Assembly (NCBI GenBank): GCA_022448365.1
Contig: JAKVCS010000005.1
Location: 124,001 to 188,000, forward strand
Length of the DNA stretch: 64,000 nt
Origin: Saccharospirillaceae bacterium
GTDB taxonomy: Bacteria; Pseudomonadota; Gammaproteobacteria; Pseudomonadales; Oceanobacteraceae
Reading direction: 5' to 3'
Shown: one piece after another, positions 18,119-27,598 of the stretch
Layout: every line of letters begins with the position of its first letter
Position numbering within the stretch: the first letter of the stretch is position 1
Made by a program: the position numbers and the translations under genes
The notes under the pieces: model-generated
Databases searched by the model: none
Told to the model about the DNA's origin: nothing
Seen by the model: only the letters and a program-made list of their open reading frames with translations

Positions 18119-18889
18119 CTAACGGAACAGATAATCGGACAGTAATGCCTGGTAGGTACGCAATATCCGTTCATACCGACCGTTCTCACGGATTTTGGCA
18201 AACCCCTCATCAAACGCATTTTTCATGTCAGGATTATGGAATAACGCAAAATGGCGCGACTTCGGAAACAGATCGAAATACTCGTATTGTTGGCGATACA
18301 CCTGACTCGATGGACTCTGACGGCGTAACTGGCTCAGGTAATAGCGAAAAATCGTTGAATCAATGACCAGCACTTGTTGGTCCTGACGAAACAGGTCCTC
18401 CACCTGTTCGATTTGTTGCACGTATTCACGATAGCCAACGGCTCGCTTGCTGGTCGCAGCAAAAGGTGGTGGCAGCAACTTAGTCGCCAATCGGTAAGCG
18501 CCCAAACGGTAATAGCGCAAATCGCGAATCGTCTCCAGCTGCACATCGCTGGCTTTCAACGCAACGGCCTGATTGTGCAATACCACCAATGGCAAATCAG
18601 AGATATAGGCGTTGGGGGCAAGATCTTGGTTGGCAACAAAAATTGCATCCAGTGCCTGCTCATTAAATGCGCTGACGATGTTTTCGTTGTTGTCGTATTC
18701 AATGTTCACACTGATCCCGACCTGATCCATCGCGGCACGAAACAAGTCAACCGCAATCCCGCGATCGGTAGCAGCGATAACATAGGGAGGCATCGAAATG
18801 CCCGCTCCCATGGTAATGGTTTGTTGTGCCTGCACTGCGAGCGTCCCTGTCAGCAAAATGCACAGCCCGAGCACTCGACTTAACAGCAT
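18119..18889 (-). CDS. Periplasmic substrate-binding protein, SBP family 3
   Basis: A 256-residue periplasmic protein with a signal peptide (MLLSRVLGLC start, cleavage near AVQA-QQ). A type II binding fold follows the family-3 pattern (MPPYVIAATDRGIAVDLFRA early, a GYREYVQQI middle, FAKIRENGRYERIL at the end). Such orphan proteins bind amino acids or similar ligands, but no ABC permease is adjacent, so the role is open. The start at 18889 has GAGGGTGAT upstream and gives a clean signal peptide; upstream in-frame codons do not. Confidence 0.8.
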   Translation of the reverse strand: MLLSRVLGLCILLTGTLAVQAQQTITMGAGISMPPYVIAATDRGIAVDLFRAAMDQVGISVNIEYDNNENIVSAFNEQALDAIFVANQDLAPNAYISDLPLVVLHNQAVALKASDVQLETIRDLRYYRLGAYRLATKLLPPPFAATSKRAVGYREYVQQIEQVEDLFRQDQQVLVIDSTIFRYYLSQLRRQSPSSQVYRQQYEYFDLFPKSRHFALFHNPDMKNAFDEGFAKIRENGRYERILRTYQALLSDYLFR

Positions 18890-18995
18890 ACATATCACCC
18901 TCAATTGCCATTCTTTAAGCTTAGTGGATACAACGCATGAAATCTGTAAAAAATGCAGCAAGTCACAATGCGAGAACTGGCCGTATAAAGACCAT

Positions 18996-19034
18996 AAAAA
19001 AACCCCACTAGCCATCCTGGTTAGCGGGGTTCTT
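18996..19034. terminator. Bidirectional terminator-like hairpin
   Basis: AACCCC (19001-19006) with GGGGTT (19026-19031), extended by GCTA/TAGT-type pairs, with A-run on one side and T-run on the other. On the minus strand it would end the prlC-yheV transcript before the binding-protein gene. Confidence 0.75.
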
Positions 19035-19036
19035 TA

Positions 19037-19211
19037 AGAACCGGATAAATCCGGTCATATCAGGGTGCTGGATCGGCTTTGCTGATCAGTCGCTCTACAG
19101 AGTCGCAAGACTGGCACAACAGTACCGTAGCATTGTCGAGCAGATTACTGGGGTATTCGCTTGAACACAAGTTTAATTATGTAATGAGCAACACTCCGAA
19201 AAGTCTAATGA
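19037..19211. other. Intergenic stretch with a small hairpin and a tiny CxxC frame
   Basis: ACCGGAT-AA-ATCCGGT (19040-19055) is a perfect short hairpin. On the minus strand a 36-codon open frame (TTG 19170 to TGA 19060) encodes a peptide containing CQSC and ending ISKADPAP. No convincing ribosome-binding site precedes it, so it is not called as a gene. Confidence 0.3.
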
Positions 19212-19502
19212 TTACTCATTAGAATTATCTAAACCAATGATCTTCAATGGTTTTTCGTCGTCATCCAAGACGGCCTTTCCAACTGGAGTAACTCGTGTTG
19301 CAAGGCCCTCAGCCTGTTCCCGGCGAGCCTGATCTTCTGCGGCCTGCTCAGTGGAAGTCTGAATAAAGCCACAACTGATGCATTCACGCACCTCCTCATC
19401 GTCATCGTTGCGATAGATCACTGTGCGATCCATTTCAGAGCACTTAGGACAGACGACACCAGCGACAAAACGTCTTGGCTTTTTCGTTTGTTGGTATTCC
19501 AT
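19212..19502 (-). CDS. yheV: YheV-type zinc-ribbon protein
   Basis: A 96-residue protein with two CxxC pairs (C18/C21 and C41/C44) forming a zinc ribbon, and a charged tail. It matches the YheV putative metal-binding family that travels with prlC. The stop of prlC and this ATG share one base (TGATG), so the two are translationally coupled. Function is unknown. Confidence 0.85.
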   Translation of the reverse strand: MEYQQTKKPRRFVAGVVCPKCSEMDRTVIYRNDDDEEVRECISCGFIQTSTEQAAEDQARREQAEGLATRVTPVGKAVLDDDEKPLKIIGLDNSNE

Positions 19503-21568
19503 CAGGCGATTTCCTCCAACTCAATACCTGAGTGACGTAACAGGGGTTCTACCGATGGCTGACGGCCACGGAAGTTTGCAAACAACTCAGAGGCTTCGCG
19601 ACTGCCACCCTGACTCAGAATTTCATTTAAGAAGTGCATTCCGGTATCTCGGTTAAAGATGCCGTCTTCTTCAAATTTCGAGAACGCATCCGCACTGAGC
19701 ACTTCAGCCCACTTGTACGAGTAGTAACCTGCGGCGTAACCACCGGCAAAAATATGGCTGAAGCTGTGCTGGAAACGATTAAATTCAACCACCGGCACCA
19801 CGGTGACCTGATCCCGTACCTGAGAAAGAATCTGATCCGGTGTGATTGGATTTTCGCGGCTGTATTCACGGTGCAAGCGGAAATCGAACAAAGCAAATTC
19901 CAGCTGGCGCATCATCATCATGGCACTCTGGAAGTTCTTCGCCGCCAGCAGTTTATCCAGCAATTCCTGCGGTAAGGGCTCGCCTTGTTGGTGATTGTCA
20001 TCCGCTTCAAAACGACCAGAAATAAAGGCCAGTGCTTCCGGCTCGTAACACCAGTTTTCCAGGAACTGACTTGGCAGCTCGACGGCATCCCAGGCCACAC
20101 CGTTAATACCACTGACGGCGCCCACATCAATCTGTGTCAGCATGTGGTGTAAGCCATGTCCAAACTCGTGGAACAAGGTGGTCAGCTCATCGTGAGTCAG
20201 CAATGCTGGCGTGTCACCTACCGCCGGGCTGAAGTTGCAAACCAAATAAGCCACCGGCAGCTGCAGGCCATCAACGGTCTGACGACGGATGCGACAGTCA
20301 TCCATCCAGGCACCACCGCGTTTTTTCTCACGGGCATACAAGTCGAGATAGAAGGCTGCGATTTGTTGGCCGTCTTTTAATACATGGAAGAAGCGTACAT
20401 CCGGGTGGTAAGTATCGAAGCTGGCTTGTTCTTCAAACTCGATGCCATACAAACGGGCAACCGTCTCAAACATCCCTTTAACCACGGTATCAATCGGCAG
20501 GTAAGGGCGGATATCTTCCTGCGAAATGGCGTAACGACTCTGACGTAATTTCTCGGCATAGTAAGTGATATCCCATGGCTCAAGTTTGATCACCTGATGT
20601 TCGTCACGGGCAAACTGTTCCAGTTCTTCAAACTCACGCTGTGCCTGCGGGCGCGCTTTAGCGGCCAGATCGTTCAGGAAATCGATCACTTCCTGAGCAT
20701 TACCCGCCATTTTAGTGGCTACTGAATATTCGGCATAGTTATCAAAGCCCAGCAAACGCGCCAGCTCGTAACGCAGTGCCAGAATCTCTTCCATATTGGT
20801 GCTGTTATCAAACTCACCGGCATTCGGACCCTGCTCCGAAGCACGCGTCACAAACGCGGTGTATACTTCCTGACGTAACTCACGGCGGTCAGCGTACGTC
20901 ATGATGGGCAGATAAGACGGAAAATCCAGCGTGACCTTGTATTTACCCTCTTCACCGGCCAGCTGTGCCAACAAGCCAACCGCACTTTCCGGTAAACCCG
21001 CCAGCAGTGCCGGGTCATCAATTTCTTTACTCCAGGCCTGAGTGGCATCCAGTACGTTTTCACCAAACTTGCTGGTTAGCTCCGATAAGCGCTGCTTAAT
21101 TTCGCCATAACGGGCCTTTTTATCGCCTTCCAGATCCACCCCACTTAACCGGAAGTCGCGCAATGCGTGCTCAATGGTGGTTTGTTGCGCTGTGGATAAG
21201 GTAGCGAACTCGTCGCTGTTACGCAGCGCCTGATAGGCATCGAATAGATCGCGATTCTGACCCATTTCCGTGCTGTATTGGCTCAGTAAAGGTAAGCATG
21301 CGTTGTAAGCATCACGCAGTTCGTCGGTATTCAGCACTCCGTTTAAATGACCCACTGGCGACCAGGCTTTGGATAACTCATCGTCCCATTGCTCAATCGG
21401 TGCCACCAGCGAATTCCAGCTTGGTGTTGTGCCTTTCAGCTCAGTCAGTAACTGGTTAATTCGCTCGCGGTTCTGGTTCAGCCGCTGCTCCATTGCCGGA
21501 ACCACCTGGTCGGCTTGGATGGACGAAAATGGCGGCAGCAGGTGTTCTTCTAACAGCGGGTTGCTCAT
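19502..21568 (-). CDS. prlC: Oligopeptidase A (M3 metallopeptidase)
   Basis: A 688-residue M3 peptidase with the zinc motif H467-E468-F-G-H471 and a third ligand E497 in the DAVELPSQF segment. Oligopeptidase A degrades cytoplasmic peptides and cleaved signal peptides. Length is typical (E. coli 680). It is coupled to yheV downstream and is divergent from the gamma carbonic anhydrase gene. Confidence 0.95.
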   Translation of the reverse strand: MSNPLLEEHLLPPFSSIQADQVVPAMEQRLNQNRERINQLLTELKGTTPSWNSLVAPIEQWDDELSKAWSPVGHLNGVLNTDELRDAYNACLPLLSQYSTEMGQNRDLFDAYQALRNSDEFATLSTAQQTTIEHALRDFRLSGVDLEGDKKARYGEIKQRLSELTSKFGENVLDATQAWSKEIDDPALLAGLPESAVGLLAQLAGEEGKYKVTLDFPSYLPIMTYADRRELRQEVYTAFVTRASEQGPNAGEFDNSTNMEEILALRYELARLLGFDNYAEYSVATKMAGNAQEVIDFLNDLAAKARPQAQREFEELEQFARDEHQVIKLEPWDITYYAEKLRQSRYAISQEDIRPYLPIDTVVKGMFETVARLYGIEFEEQASFDTYHPDVRFFHVLKDGQQIAAFYLDLYAREKKRGGAWMDDCRIRRQTVDGLQLPVAYLVCNFSPAVGDTPALLTHDELTTLFHEFGHGLHHMLTQIDVGAVSGINGVAWDAVELPSQFLENWCYEPEALAFISGRFEADDNHQQGEPLPQELLDKLLAAKNFQSAMMMMRQLEFALFDFRLHREYSRENPITPDQILSQVRDQVTVVPVVEFNRFQHSFSHIFAGGYAAGYYSYKWAEVLSADAFSKFEEDGIFNRDTGMHFLNEILSQGGSREASELFANFRGRQPSVEPLLRHSGIELEEIA

Positions 21569-21689
21569 ATCAAAAGGTATCCGGGTGCTTAAATCTGTGA
21601 ATACGAAATAAAAAGGTGAATAGCATTTGTTAATCAGATTGGGTCAAATAGCGGGTAATTCAAGCGCAGAACAACAGATGAGAGAGCGT

Positions 21690-22250
21690 ATGGCTGAGAT
21701 TAGCAGCAAAGTCGTCCGGAAATATCAGGGCACTGAACCGAAACTGGGCGAGCGGGTCTTCGTTGACCGCAGTGCCGTGGTCATTGGGGATGTTGAAATG
21801 GGCGACGACGTCTCAGTTTGGCCATTAACAGTGATTCGTGGCGATATGCACCACATACGCATTGGTGCCCGCACCAGTGTTCAGGATGGCTCGGTACTCC
21901 ATATCACCCACGCCAGCGACTTTAACCCCGGTGGTTATCCACTGATCATTGGTGAAGACGTCACCATTGGCCACCAGGCAATGTTGCATGGCTGCACCAT
22001 TGGTGACCGTGTTCTGGTTGGTATGAAGTCGATGATTATGGATGGCGCCGTGGTGGAAGATGAAGTCATCATTGCCGCCGGGGCCGTCGTCACACCCGGA
22101 AAGGTGCTGGAGAGCGGGTATGTCTACAAAGGTAACCCGGCAAAACAAGCCCGCCCGATTTCAGAGAAAGAACGCAAGTTCTTCACTTACAGCGCTGGCA
22201 ACTATGTGCGTCTGAAAGATAAACATCTGGATGAAGGGTTTGATAACTAG
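21690..22250 (+). CDS. Gamma carbonic anhydrase-like hexapeptide protein (YrdA type)
   Basis: A 186-residue left-handed beta-helix protein with hexapeptide repeats (IGDVEMGDDVSVWPLTVIRG onward). Metal-binding histidines lie in RGDMHHIRIG and IGHQAMLHGC. It resembles E. coli YrdA; carbonic anhydrase activity is not certain for this branch. ATG 21690 has GAGAG upstream and aligns with the family. An ATG at 21678 is a possible alternative. Confidence 0.85.
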   Translation: MAEISSKVVRKYQGTEPKLGERVFVDRSAVVIGDVEMGDDVSVWPLTVIRGDMHHIRIGARTSVQDGSVLHITHASDFNPGGYPLIIGEDVTIGHQAMLHGCTIGDRVLVGMKSMIMDGAVVEDEVIIAAGAVVTPGKVLESGYVYKGNPAKQARPISEKERKFFTYSAGNYVRLKDKHLDEGFDN

Positions 22251-22255
22251 CAGAA

Positions 22256-22300
22256 CAAAAAAGCCGCACCCCGGCGTGTTGCAGGCGTGCGGCCTTGTTT
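22256..22300. terminator. Terminator between convergent genes
   Basis: GCCGCAC (22263-22269) pairs with GTGCGGC (22287-22293), flanked by an A-run upstream and CTTGTTT downstream. Confidence 0.7.
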
Positions 22301-22315
22301 CTGGCATCAGCGCAT

Positions 22316-23095
22316 TTAATTGCCAGCAATCGCAGTGGCAGGCCCGACACAAGCATAACCGGCATGGTCTTCACAGGTTTCCAGCAAGGTGCGTTCGCCC
22401 AGACTGTTCCAGGTACTGATACTCACCGGATGGGCTTCGCCCGTGTTAATGCGGGCAGTGACGGCTTTACCACTCAAGTCGCTGCGGATCAGGGTTTTAT
22501 ATTTCTTTGAGGGCTGCCCCTGAGAATACTGAGTGCCCACCGATTCCTCGCGGCCTGCAGAATAATCCACCTCCAGCTCAGCACTGACTGGATCACTCCC
22601 TTCAAACTCAAGCGTGCAATCGGACAGCTGTCGGACGGTATAATTGCGGCGGTTGCCGTAGTCGTAACCGGGGCCGCCATCCAGTGTCAGTGTCCAGATT
22701 TCGATGCCATTGCTATTGGTGTAGTTAATGGTGCTGGTGAGTCCGTTACTGGTTGCACTCCAGCTTGGCCCCTGGTTTTCCCGGCCATCATCCTTGGCAT
22801 CAACGACTTCAATCAGTGCTCGCCTTACATCCTGAAAACGGAATTCTGGGTCGGGAGCGGTAATCACAGGGACTTGCAGTGAATAACCAGGGTATTCCGG
22901 CATCGGAAAGGAGTAGCCCCGCCACTGACCTGCGCTGCAATCGCGTTTAGCCACATCACCGAGACTACTGCCACCACCCGGATTAGCACCACCACTGAGC
23001 GGGTCGGCATTGCCGGGGGTTGAGCCATCCGAGCTGGAACCGCCACCGCATGCCGCCAGTATAAGGGTCAGAGGTAAAACAGAGACAAGACGCAC
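22316..23095 (-). CDS. Predicted lipoprotein, unknown function
   Basis: A 259-residue lipoprotein: short signal MRLVSVLPLT, lipobox LAA-C16, then a Gly/Ser/Asn-rich linker to about residue 45. A mature domain with four cysteines follows. No family is recognised. The low-complexity linker after Cys is shared in style with three other lipoproteins in this window, suggesting outer-membrane anchoring. Monocistronic, convergent with the carbonic anhydrase gene. Confidence 0.75.
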   Translation of the reverse strand: MRLVSVLPLTLILAACGGGSSSDGSTPGNADPLSGGANPGGGSSLGDVAKRDCSAGQWRGYSFPMPEYPGYSLQVPVITAPDPEFRFQDVRRALIEVVDAKDDGRENQGPSWSATSNGLTSTINYTNSNGIEIWTLTLDGGPGYDYGNRRNYTVRQLSDCTLEFEGSDPVSAELEVDYSAGREESVGTQYSQGQPSKKYKTLIRSDLSGKAVTARINTGEAHPVSISTWNSLGERTLLETCEDHAGYACVGPATAIAGN

Positions 23096-23303
23096 ATCGT
23101 ATTCCTTTTTTATTGATAATTAGATTATTTTATAGCATTCATCACCGGGAGAAAGGTTGTTGCTACTTTTTTGTGATAGCCCCCTCAATAAAACCGGTGC
23201 CATATCAACAGTACGACGCTCGCTCCCAACACAGACTCGCGCTACAATCAGCGCTGATTTTTAAACCCTATCTCTAAAGAACAAAACGGACAGACGATTT
23301 CCC

Positions 23304-24026
23304 ATGGGCAGAGCGTATCAAAACCGTAAAGAGTCGATGGCTAAAACGGCCGCAGCAAAAACCAAGGTCTATTCCAAATATGGCCGTGAAATTTACATGA
23401 CAGCCAAGGCCGGTGGTTCTGACCCATCTGGCAACCTGTCACTGCGCTCCCTGATCGACCGTGCTAAAAAAGACCAGGTTCCGTCTCACGTTATCGATAA
23501 AGCCATCGCCAAAGCAGAAGGTGGCGCGGGTGAAGATTTCCAGCCAGCGCTGTATGAAGGTCTGGCTCCGGGCGGCGCGATGGTGCTGATCAGCGCATTA
23601 ACCGATAACCCGAACCGTACCTTTGGTGAAATCCGGGGTGTTTTCTCCAAGTGTAAAGCCAAGCTGGGTACCCAGGGCTCAGTGAGCCACAGCTTTGAAC
23701 ACTGTGCGATGTTTGTATTCCCGGGTGAAGACGAAGAAGCGGCACTGGAAGCGCTGATGATGGCCGACGTGGATGTGGGCGAAATCGAATGTGAAGACGG
23801 TATGATTTCCGTTCAGGTTCCGCCAACGGAGTTCTTCAAAACCAAAACCGCACTGACCGAAATGGATGAAAACATCGATTTCGAAATGCAGGAAATCACT
23901 TACCTGCCACACGCTGAGCACGAAATCGCTGCCGATAACGTTGAAGCCTTCGAGCGTTTCATCAATCTGATGAACGAACTGGAAGATGTGCAGGAAATCT
24001 ACCACAACGGTAGTTACGCCAGCTAA
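23304..24026 (+). CDS. YebC/PmpR family regulator, YeeN branch
   Basis: A 240-residue YebC-family protein starting MGRAYQNRKESMAKT, which is the YeeN-type rather than the MAGHSKW-type N-terminus. It has the conserved VPSHVIDKAIAKAEGG and YEGLAPGGAM motifs. YebC proteins act as transcription regulators and as translation factors for proline stretches. It is monocistronic, with a strong terminator. Upstream, TACAAT at 23243-23248 is a possible -10. Confidence 0.92.
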   Translation: MGRAYQNRKESMAKTAAAKTKVYSKYGREIYMTAKAGGSDPSGNLSLRSLIDRAKKDQVPSHVIDKAIAKAEGGAGEDFQPALYEGLAPGGAMVLISALTDNPNRTFGEIRGVFSKCKAKLGTQGSVSHSFEHCAMFVFPGEDEEAALEALMMADVDVGEIECEDGMISVQVPPTEFFKTKTALTEMDENIDFEMQEITYLPHAEHEIAADNVEAFERFINLMNELEDVQEIYHNGSYAS

Positions 24027-24052
24027 GCACTGATTCGCACGCGCCAGTTTAT

Positions 24053-24087
24053 AAAAGCCGTCAGCACCTTGTGCTGACGGCTTTTTT
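24053..24087 (+). terminator. Strong Rho-independent terminator after the yebC-like gene
   Basis: AAAAGCCGTCAGCAC, loop CTT, GTGCTGACGGCTTTTTT: a perfect 15-bp stem with a T6 tail. Confidence 0.95.
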
Positions 24088-24254
24088 CGTTCGGCATTTA
24101 ACCGCCAGGGAAGGGCGACACCTGCCACCAGCTGGTGCAATTTCGCCAATCCACCGAATTGTTACATAGCGCAATATAACAGTAATTTTTTTGTCATTTT
24201 CCGCTGCCAACCTCTGCAACCAATTTTAAGCAATCGGCTCAGCGGAATATCGAC

Positions 24255-25898
24255 ATGGGAAAAAAACTACTGGCTATGGCCATCAGCGGCGCTTTGTTAA
24301 GTGCTTGTGGCAGCGATGATAACAACAAAAACGCCAATAACGATGGCGCTCAGGGCGCCCCGGCAGCACCGGTAACGTCAAAAGCGACCGGCGCGATTAC
24401 CAAGATTGGTCAGTATCAGTCGGGGATTTACGACGATGGCGGTGCTGAGATTGTCTCCTTTGACGCCAGCACAGATAAGTTGTTTGTAGTGAACTCCGGT
24501 GATGCCACCATCGACGTTCTTGATCTGAAAGATCCGGCTAACCCCCAAAAACTGACCACCATCGATGTTAAAGCAGCCAGCGTAAACGGCTTTACCGCAG
24601 GCGGAGCTAACAGCGTCGCGGTAAAAAATGGCAAGCTGGCAGTGGCGGTCGAAAACGACAACAAGCAGGGCAACGGCCAGGTTTACTTTTACAACAGCGA
24701 TAGCCTGTCATTTATTGGTGCTGCAGCTACCGGTGCGCTGCCGGATATGGTCACTTTCACACCCAACGGCGACTATGTATTAAGTGCCAACGAAGGCGAG
24801 CCAAACGATGCCTACGACAACGATCCGGAAGGTTCTGTTTCCATCATCAAAGTCTCTGACCTGACGGTTCGAACCGCTGATTTTTCTGACTTTAACCAGG
24901 ATAAACAAAGCCTGATTGAAAAGGGTGTTCGTATCGGCGGTCCTGCGGGTACTACCGTTGCTCAGGATCTGGAGCCAGAATACATCACCGTTGATCGCGA
25001 CAATCAAACCGCTTACGTTGCTTTGCAGGAAAACAATGCGATTGCCGTGGTTAACATCGCAGATGCAGAGGTAACGTCGGTTTTGCCACTGGGCTATAAA
25101 GATCACAGCCAGGCCGGTAACGGCCTCGATGCCAATAAAAACGATGAAGCGGCCAACATCGAACTATTGCCGATACTGGGCATGTATCAGCCAGATTCAA
25201 TCGCCAGCTTTATGGCAAACGACGGCAAAACCTACATCGTCACCGCTAACGAAGGGGATGGCCGCGACTACGATGGTTTTAAAGACGAAGCGGACCTGCA
25301 GGACCTGAACCTGGACGCAGCGGCCTTCAGTTCAGCCATGCGCACCCGGCTGGGTGACAAAGACGGCCTTGGTGACCTGACCGTTGCCAATAACATCGGC
25401 GACAGCGACAACGATGGCGACTTCGATAAAGTTTATGCCTACGGCGCTCGTTCTTTCTCCATCTGGAACAGCAGTATCCAACAGGTATTCGACTCCGGCG
25501 ACCAGTTCGAACAAAAAGTAAAAGAAGTCGCCCCAGACAACTTCAACGCCAGTAACGATAAAAATAAAATCGACAACCGCAGTGACAACAAAGGTCCGGA
25601 GCCGGAAGGCCTGGCGCTGGCAACTCTGGGAGATGAGACGTTTGCATACATCGGTCTGGAACGTCAGGGTGGCATTATGGTGTACAACATCACCGATCCG
25701 GCAATGCCTGAATTTGTTCAGTACTTCAGTGACCGTAACTTCGCTGTAGAGGCGGATGAAAACAACGCTGCAGCTGCAGGTGATCTTGCACCAGAGGGGA
25801 TGTTGTTTATCTCTGCGAGTGATAGTCCAAGTGGCAAACCATTGCTGGTTGTTGGTAATGAGGTCAGCGGCACGACTTCAGTTTACGAAATCCGTTAA
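24255..25898 (+). CDS. Choice-of-anchor I family beta-propeller lipoprotein
   Basis: A 547-residue lipoprotein with lipobox LLSA-C18 and an Asn-rich linker. Beta-propeller repeats resemble the alkaline-phosphatase-like choice-of-anchor I family: ANSVAVKNGKLAVAVE, PDMVTFTPNGDYVLSANEGE, the acidic DSDNDGDFDK and PEGLALATLGDETFAYIGLE. The acidic loops suggest calcium binding. Activity is unproven in most members. It is monocistronic, with a terminator downstream. Confidence 0.8.
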   Translation: MGKKLLAMAISGALLSACGSDDNNKNANNDGAQGAPAAPVTSKATGAITKIGQYQSGIYDDGGAEIVSFDASTDKLFVVNSGDATIDVLDLKDPANPQKLTTIDVKAASVNGFTAGGANSVAVKNGKLAVAVENDNKQGNGQVYFYNSDSLSFIGAAATGALPDMVTFTPNGDYVLSANEGEPNDAYDNDPEGSVSIIKVSDLTVRTADFSDFNQDKQSLIEKGVRIGGPAGTTVAQDLEPEYITVDRDNQTAYVALQENNAIAVVNIADAEVTSVLPLGYKDHSQAGNGLDANKNDEAANIELLPILGMYQPDSIASFMANDGKTYIVTANEGDGRDYDGFKDEADLQDLNLDAAAFSSAMRTRLGDKDGLGDLTVANNIGDSDNDGDFDKVYAYGARSFSIWNSSIQQVFDSGDQFEQKVKEVAPDNFNASNDKNKIDNRSDNKGPEPEGLALATLGDETFAYIGLERQGGIMVYNITDPAMPEFVQYFSDRNFAVEADENNAAAAGDLAPEGMLFISASDSPSGKPLLVVGNEVSGTTSVYEIR

Positions 25899-25941
25899 TC
25901 CTCGACTACCCAGTCAGTTAATCAAAGTTTCACCACTGACC

Positions 25942-25975
25942 GAAGCCGCTGCGGCATATCCGCTGCGGCTTTTTT
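25942..25975 (+). terminator. Rho-independent terminator after the propeller gene
   Basis: AAGCCGCTGCGG and CCGCTGCGGCTT form a stem with loop CATAT, followed by TTTTTTG. Confidence 0.85.
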
Positions 25976-25992
25976 GCACCAACAATAACCAT

Positions 25993-26138
25993 TTGGTCAG
26001 CATCTGCCCCGATTCGGGGTGGATGCTATAAGCCAACACAGCAGAACATACCGGTCCATGCGTCTGTGTTCGTATTTTTTACCGCTAATTTTCAACAACT
26101 TAGCTTGTTCTCTAATTTTTTATAACCGGTTGGTCAGC
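25993..26138 (+). promoter_or_regulatory. Structured leader upstream of the nucleobase permease
   Basis: This gene-free stretch holds several features. A strong hairpin spans 25999-26027 (AGCATC-tg-CCCCG-att-CGGGG-tg-GATGCT). A second hairpin pairs AACACAG (26035-26041) with CTGTGTT (26064-26070) and is followed by T6 at 26075-26080, like a terminator. ACCGGT occurs in its loop (26050-26055) and again within AACCGGTT (26124-26131), so the two could pair. TTGGTCAGC is directly repeated at 25993-26001 and 26130-26138. This looks like a regulated leader or twin operator. Confidence 0.4.
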
Positions 26139-26190
26139 TTATTGCTAACAGTAGCGCAGATAACAAACCCAAACCCTGTGGAGAATACTC

Positions 26191-27579
26191 ATGTCGGATT
26201 CTGCGCCTTCCGAACTGCTATACGGCTTAAACGATAAACCGCCTGCCCCGGCTGCTTTTCTGGCAGCCCTGCAGCATATGCTTGCCAGCTTTGTTGGCAT
26301 TATTACCCCGACTCTGATCATCGGTGGAGTGCTGGGATTAGGGGCAGAAATCCCATACCTGATCAGCATGGCGCTGATAGTATCCGGTGTTGGTACCTTT
26401 ATTCAGGCACGCCGCTTTGGCCCGGTGGGCTCTGGGTTGGTCGCAATTCAAGGCACCAGCTTCGCGTTTCTTGGCGCAATCCTGGCTGCCGGTTTTATTG
26501 CCAAGAGCAAAGGGGGTGGCCCGGAAGAAATACTGTCGCTGATTTTCGGAGTGTGTTTTTTGGGTGCGTTCATCGAAATATTCCTCAGCCAGTTCCTTCA
26601 CAAGCTGAAAACCATCATTAATCCGCTGGTCACTGGCATTGTGATCACCACCATCGGTTTCTATCTGATCAAAGTTGGGATGACAGATCTCGCCGGTGGT
26701 TTTAAAGCACCAGACTTTGGCAGCCCGGAAAATCTGACATTGGGTGGTTCGGTATTACTGCTGATTATCATCATGAACCAGAGCAATAACCCGATTCTGC
26801 GCTCAGGTGCGATCTTCTTTGGTCTGGTGGCTGGTTTTATTGCGGCCTTTTTTATGGGTAAGGTCGATTTTAGCAAACTGGCAGATATGGATTGGTTTGC
26901 ACTGCCACTGCCGTTTAAATATGGCTTCTCATTCGATATTGAGGCCTTTATTCCGGTTGCTCTGATTTACCTGATCACTGCGATCGAATCATCAGGCGAT
27001 CTGACCGCAACCTCGATGATTTCGCGTCAATCGATAAATGACGACGCGTACCGTCAGCGAATTCGTGGTGGGGTTTTGGCCGATGGATTTAACTCGATGA
27101 TTGCCGCGGTATTTAATACCTTCCCGAACACTACCTTCAGTCAGAACAACGGTGTGATTCAACTGACCGGAATCGCCAGTCGTTATGTGGCATTCTGGGT
27201 TGCCGGAATCCTGATTGTGCTGGGTTTATGCCCGATGATTGGTGGAGTCTTCCAGCAATTGCCTAAACCCGTATTAGGTGGCGCAACACTGGTGATGTTT
27301 GGCACCATCGCTGCTGCGGGCATCCGCATTCTGGCAACCTTGGAACTGGATCGCCGCACCATGTTAATCATGGCAGTGTCGTTTGGTCTTGGCCTTGGGG
27401 TTGCTATGGTTCCGAACCTACTGCAGGAAATGCCAAAGCTGGTTCAGAACCTGTTTGGCTCTGCCGTAACGGTGAGTGGTTTGAGTGCCATCATTCTCAA
27501 CACACTGCTTCCACGTCGCGATGCAGCAGCAGTCGATACAACCACAACCGACATCAATGGCGCTGAAACGACCGCCTGA
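26191..27579 (+). CDS. NCS2 family nucleobase (xanthine/uracil) permease
   Basis: A 462-residue polytopic membrane protein of the nucleobase-cation symporter-2 family. The family signature region is ALIYLITAIESSGDLTATSM near residue 265, with FNTFPNTTFSQNNGVIQLTG near 310. The pattern is closest to xanthine/uric acid permeases of the XanP/XanQ branch; the exact purine is inferred. It is followed by a bidirectional terminator. No purine catabolism genes are adjacent. Confidence 0.87.
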   Translation: MSDSAPSELLYGLNDKPPAPAAFLAALQHMLASFVGIITPTLIIGGVLGLGAEIPYLISMALIVSGVGTFIQARRFGPVGSGLVAIQGTSFAFLGAILAAGFIAKSKGGGPEEILSLIFGVCFLGAFIEIFLSQFLHKLKTIINPLVTGIVITTIGFYLIKVGMTDLAGGFKAPDFGSPENLTLGGSVLLLIIIMNQSNNPILRSGAIFFGLVAGFIAAFFMGKVDFSKLADMDWFALPLPFKYGFSFDIEAFIPVALIYLITAIESSGDLTATSMISRQSINDDAYRQRIRGGVLADGFNSMIAAVFNTFPNTTFSQNNGVIQLTGIASRYVAFWVAGILIVLGLCPMIGGVFQQLPKPVLGGATLVMFGTIAAAGIRILATLELDRRTMLIMAVSFGLGLGVAMVPNLLQEMPKLVQNLFGSAVTVSGLSAIILNTLLPRRDAAAVDTTTTDINGAETTA

Positions 27580-27598
27580 TCCACGATCTGCAACAGCA

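Noticed and set aside
24157-24196. Weak Pho-box-like TGTTACA and TGTCATT repeats upstream of the propeller lipoprotein gene
   Set aside because: The middle repeat is poor and the spacing only loosely fits; too weak to call.
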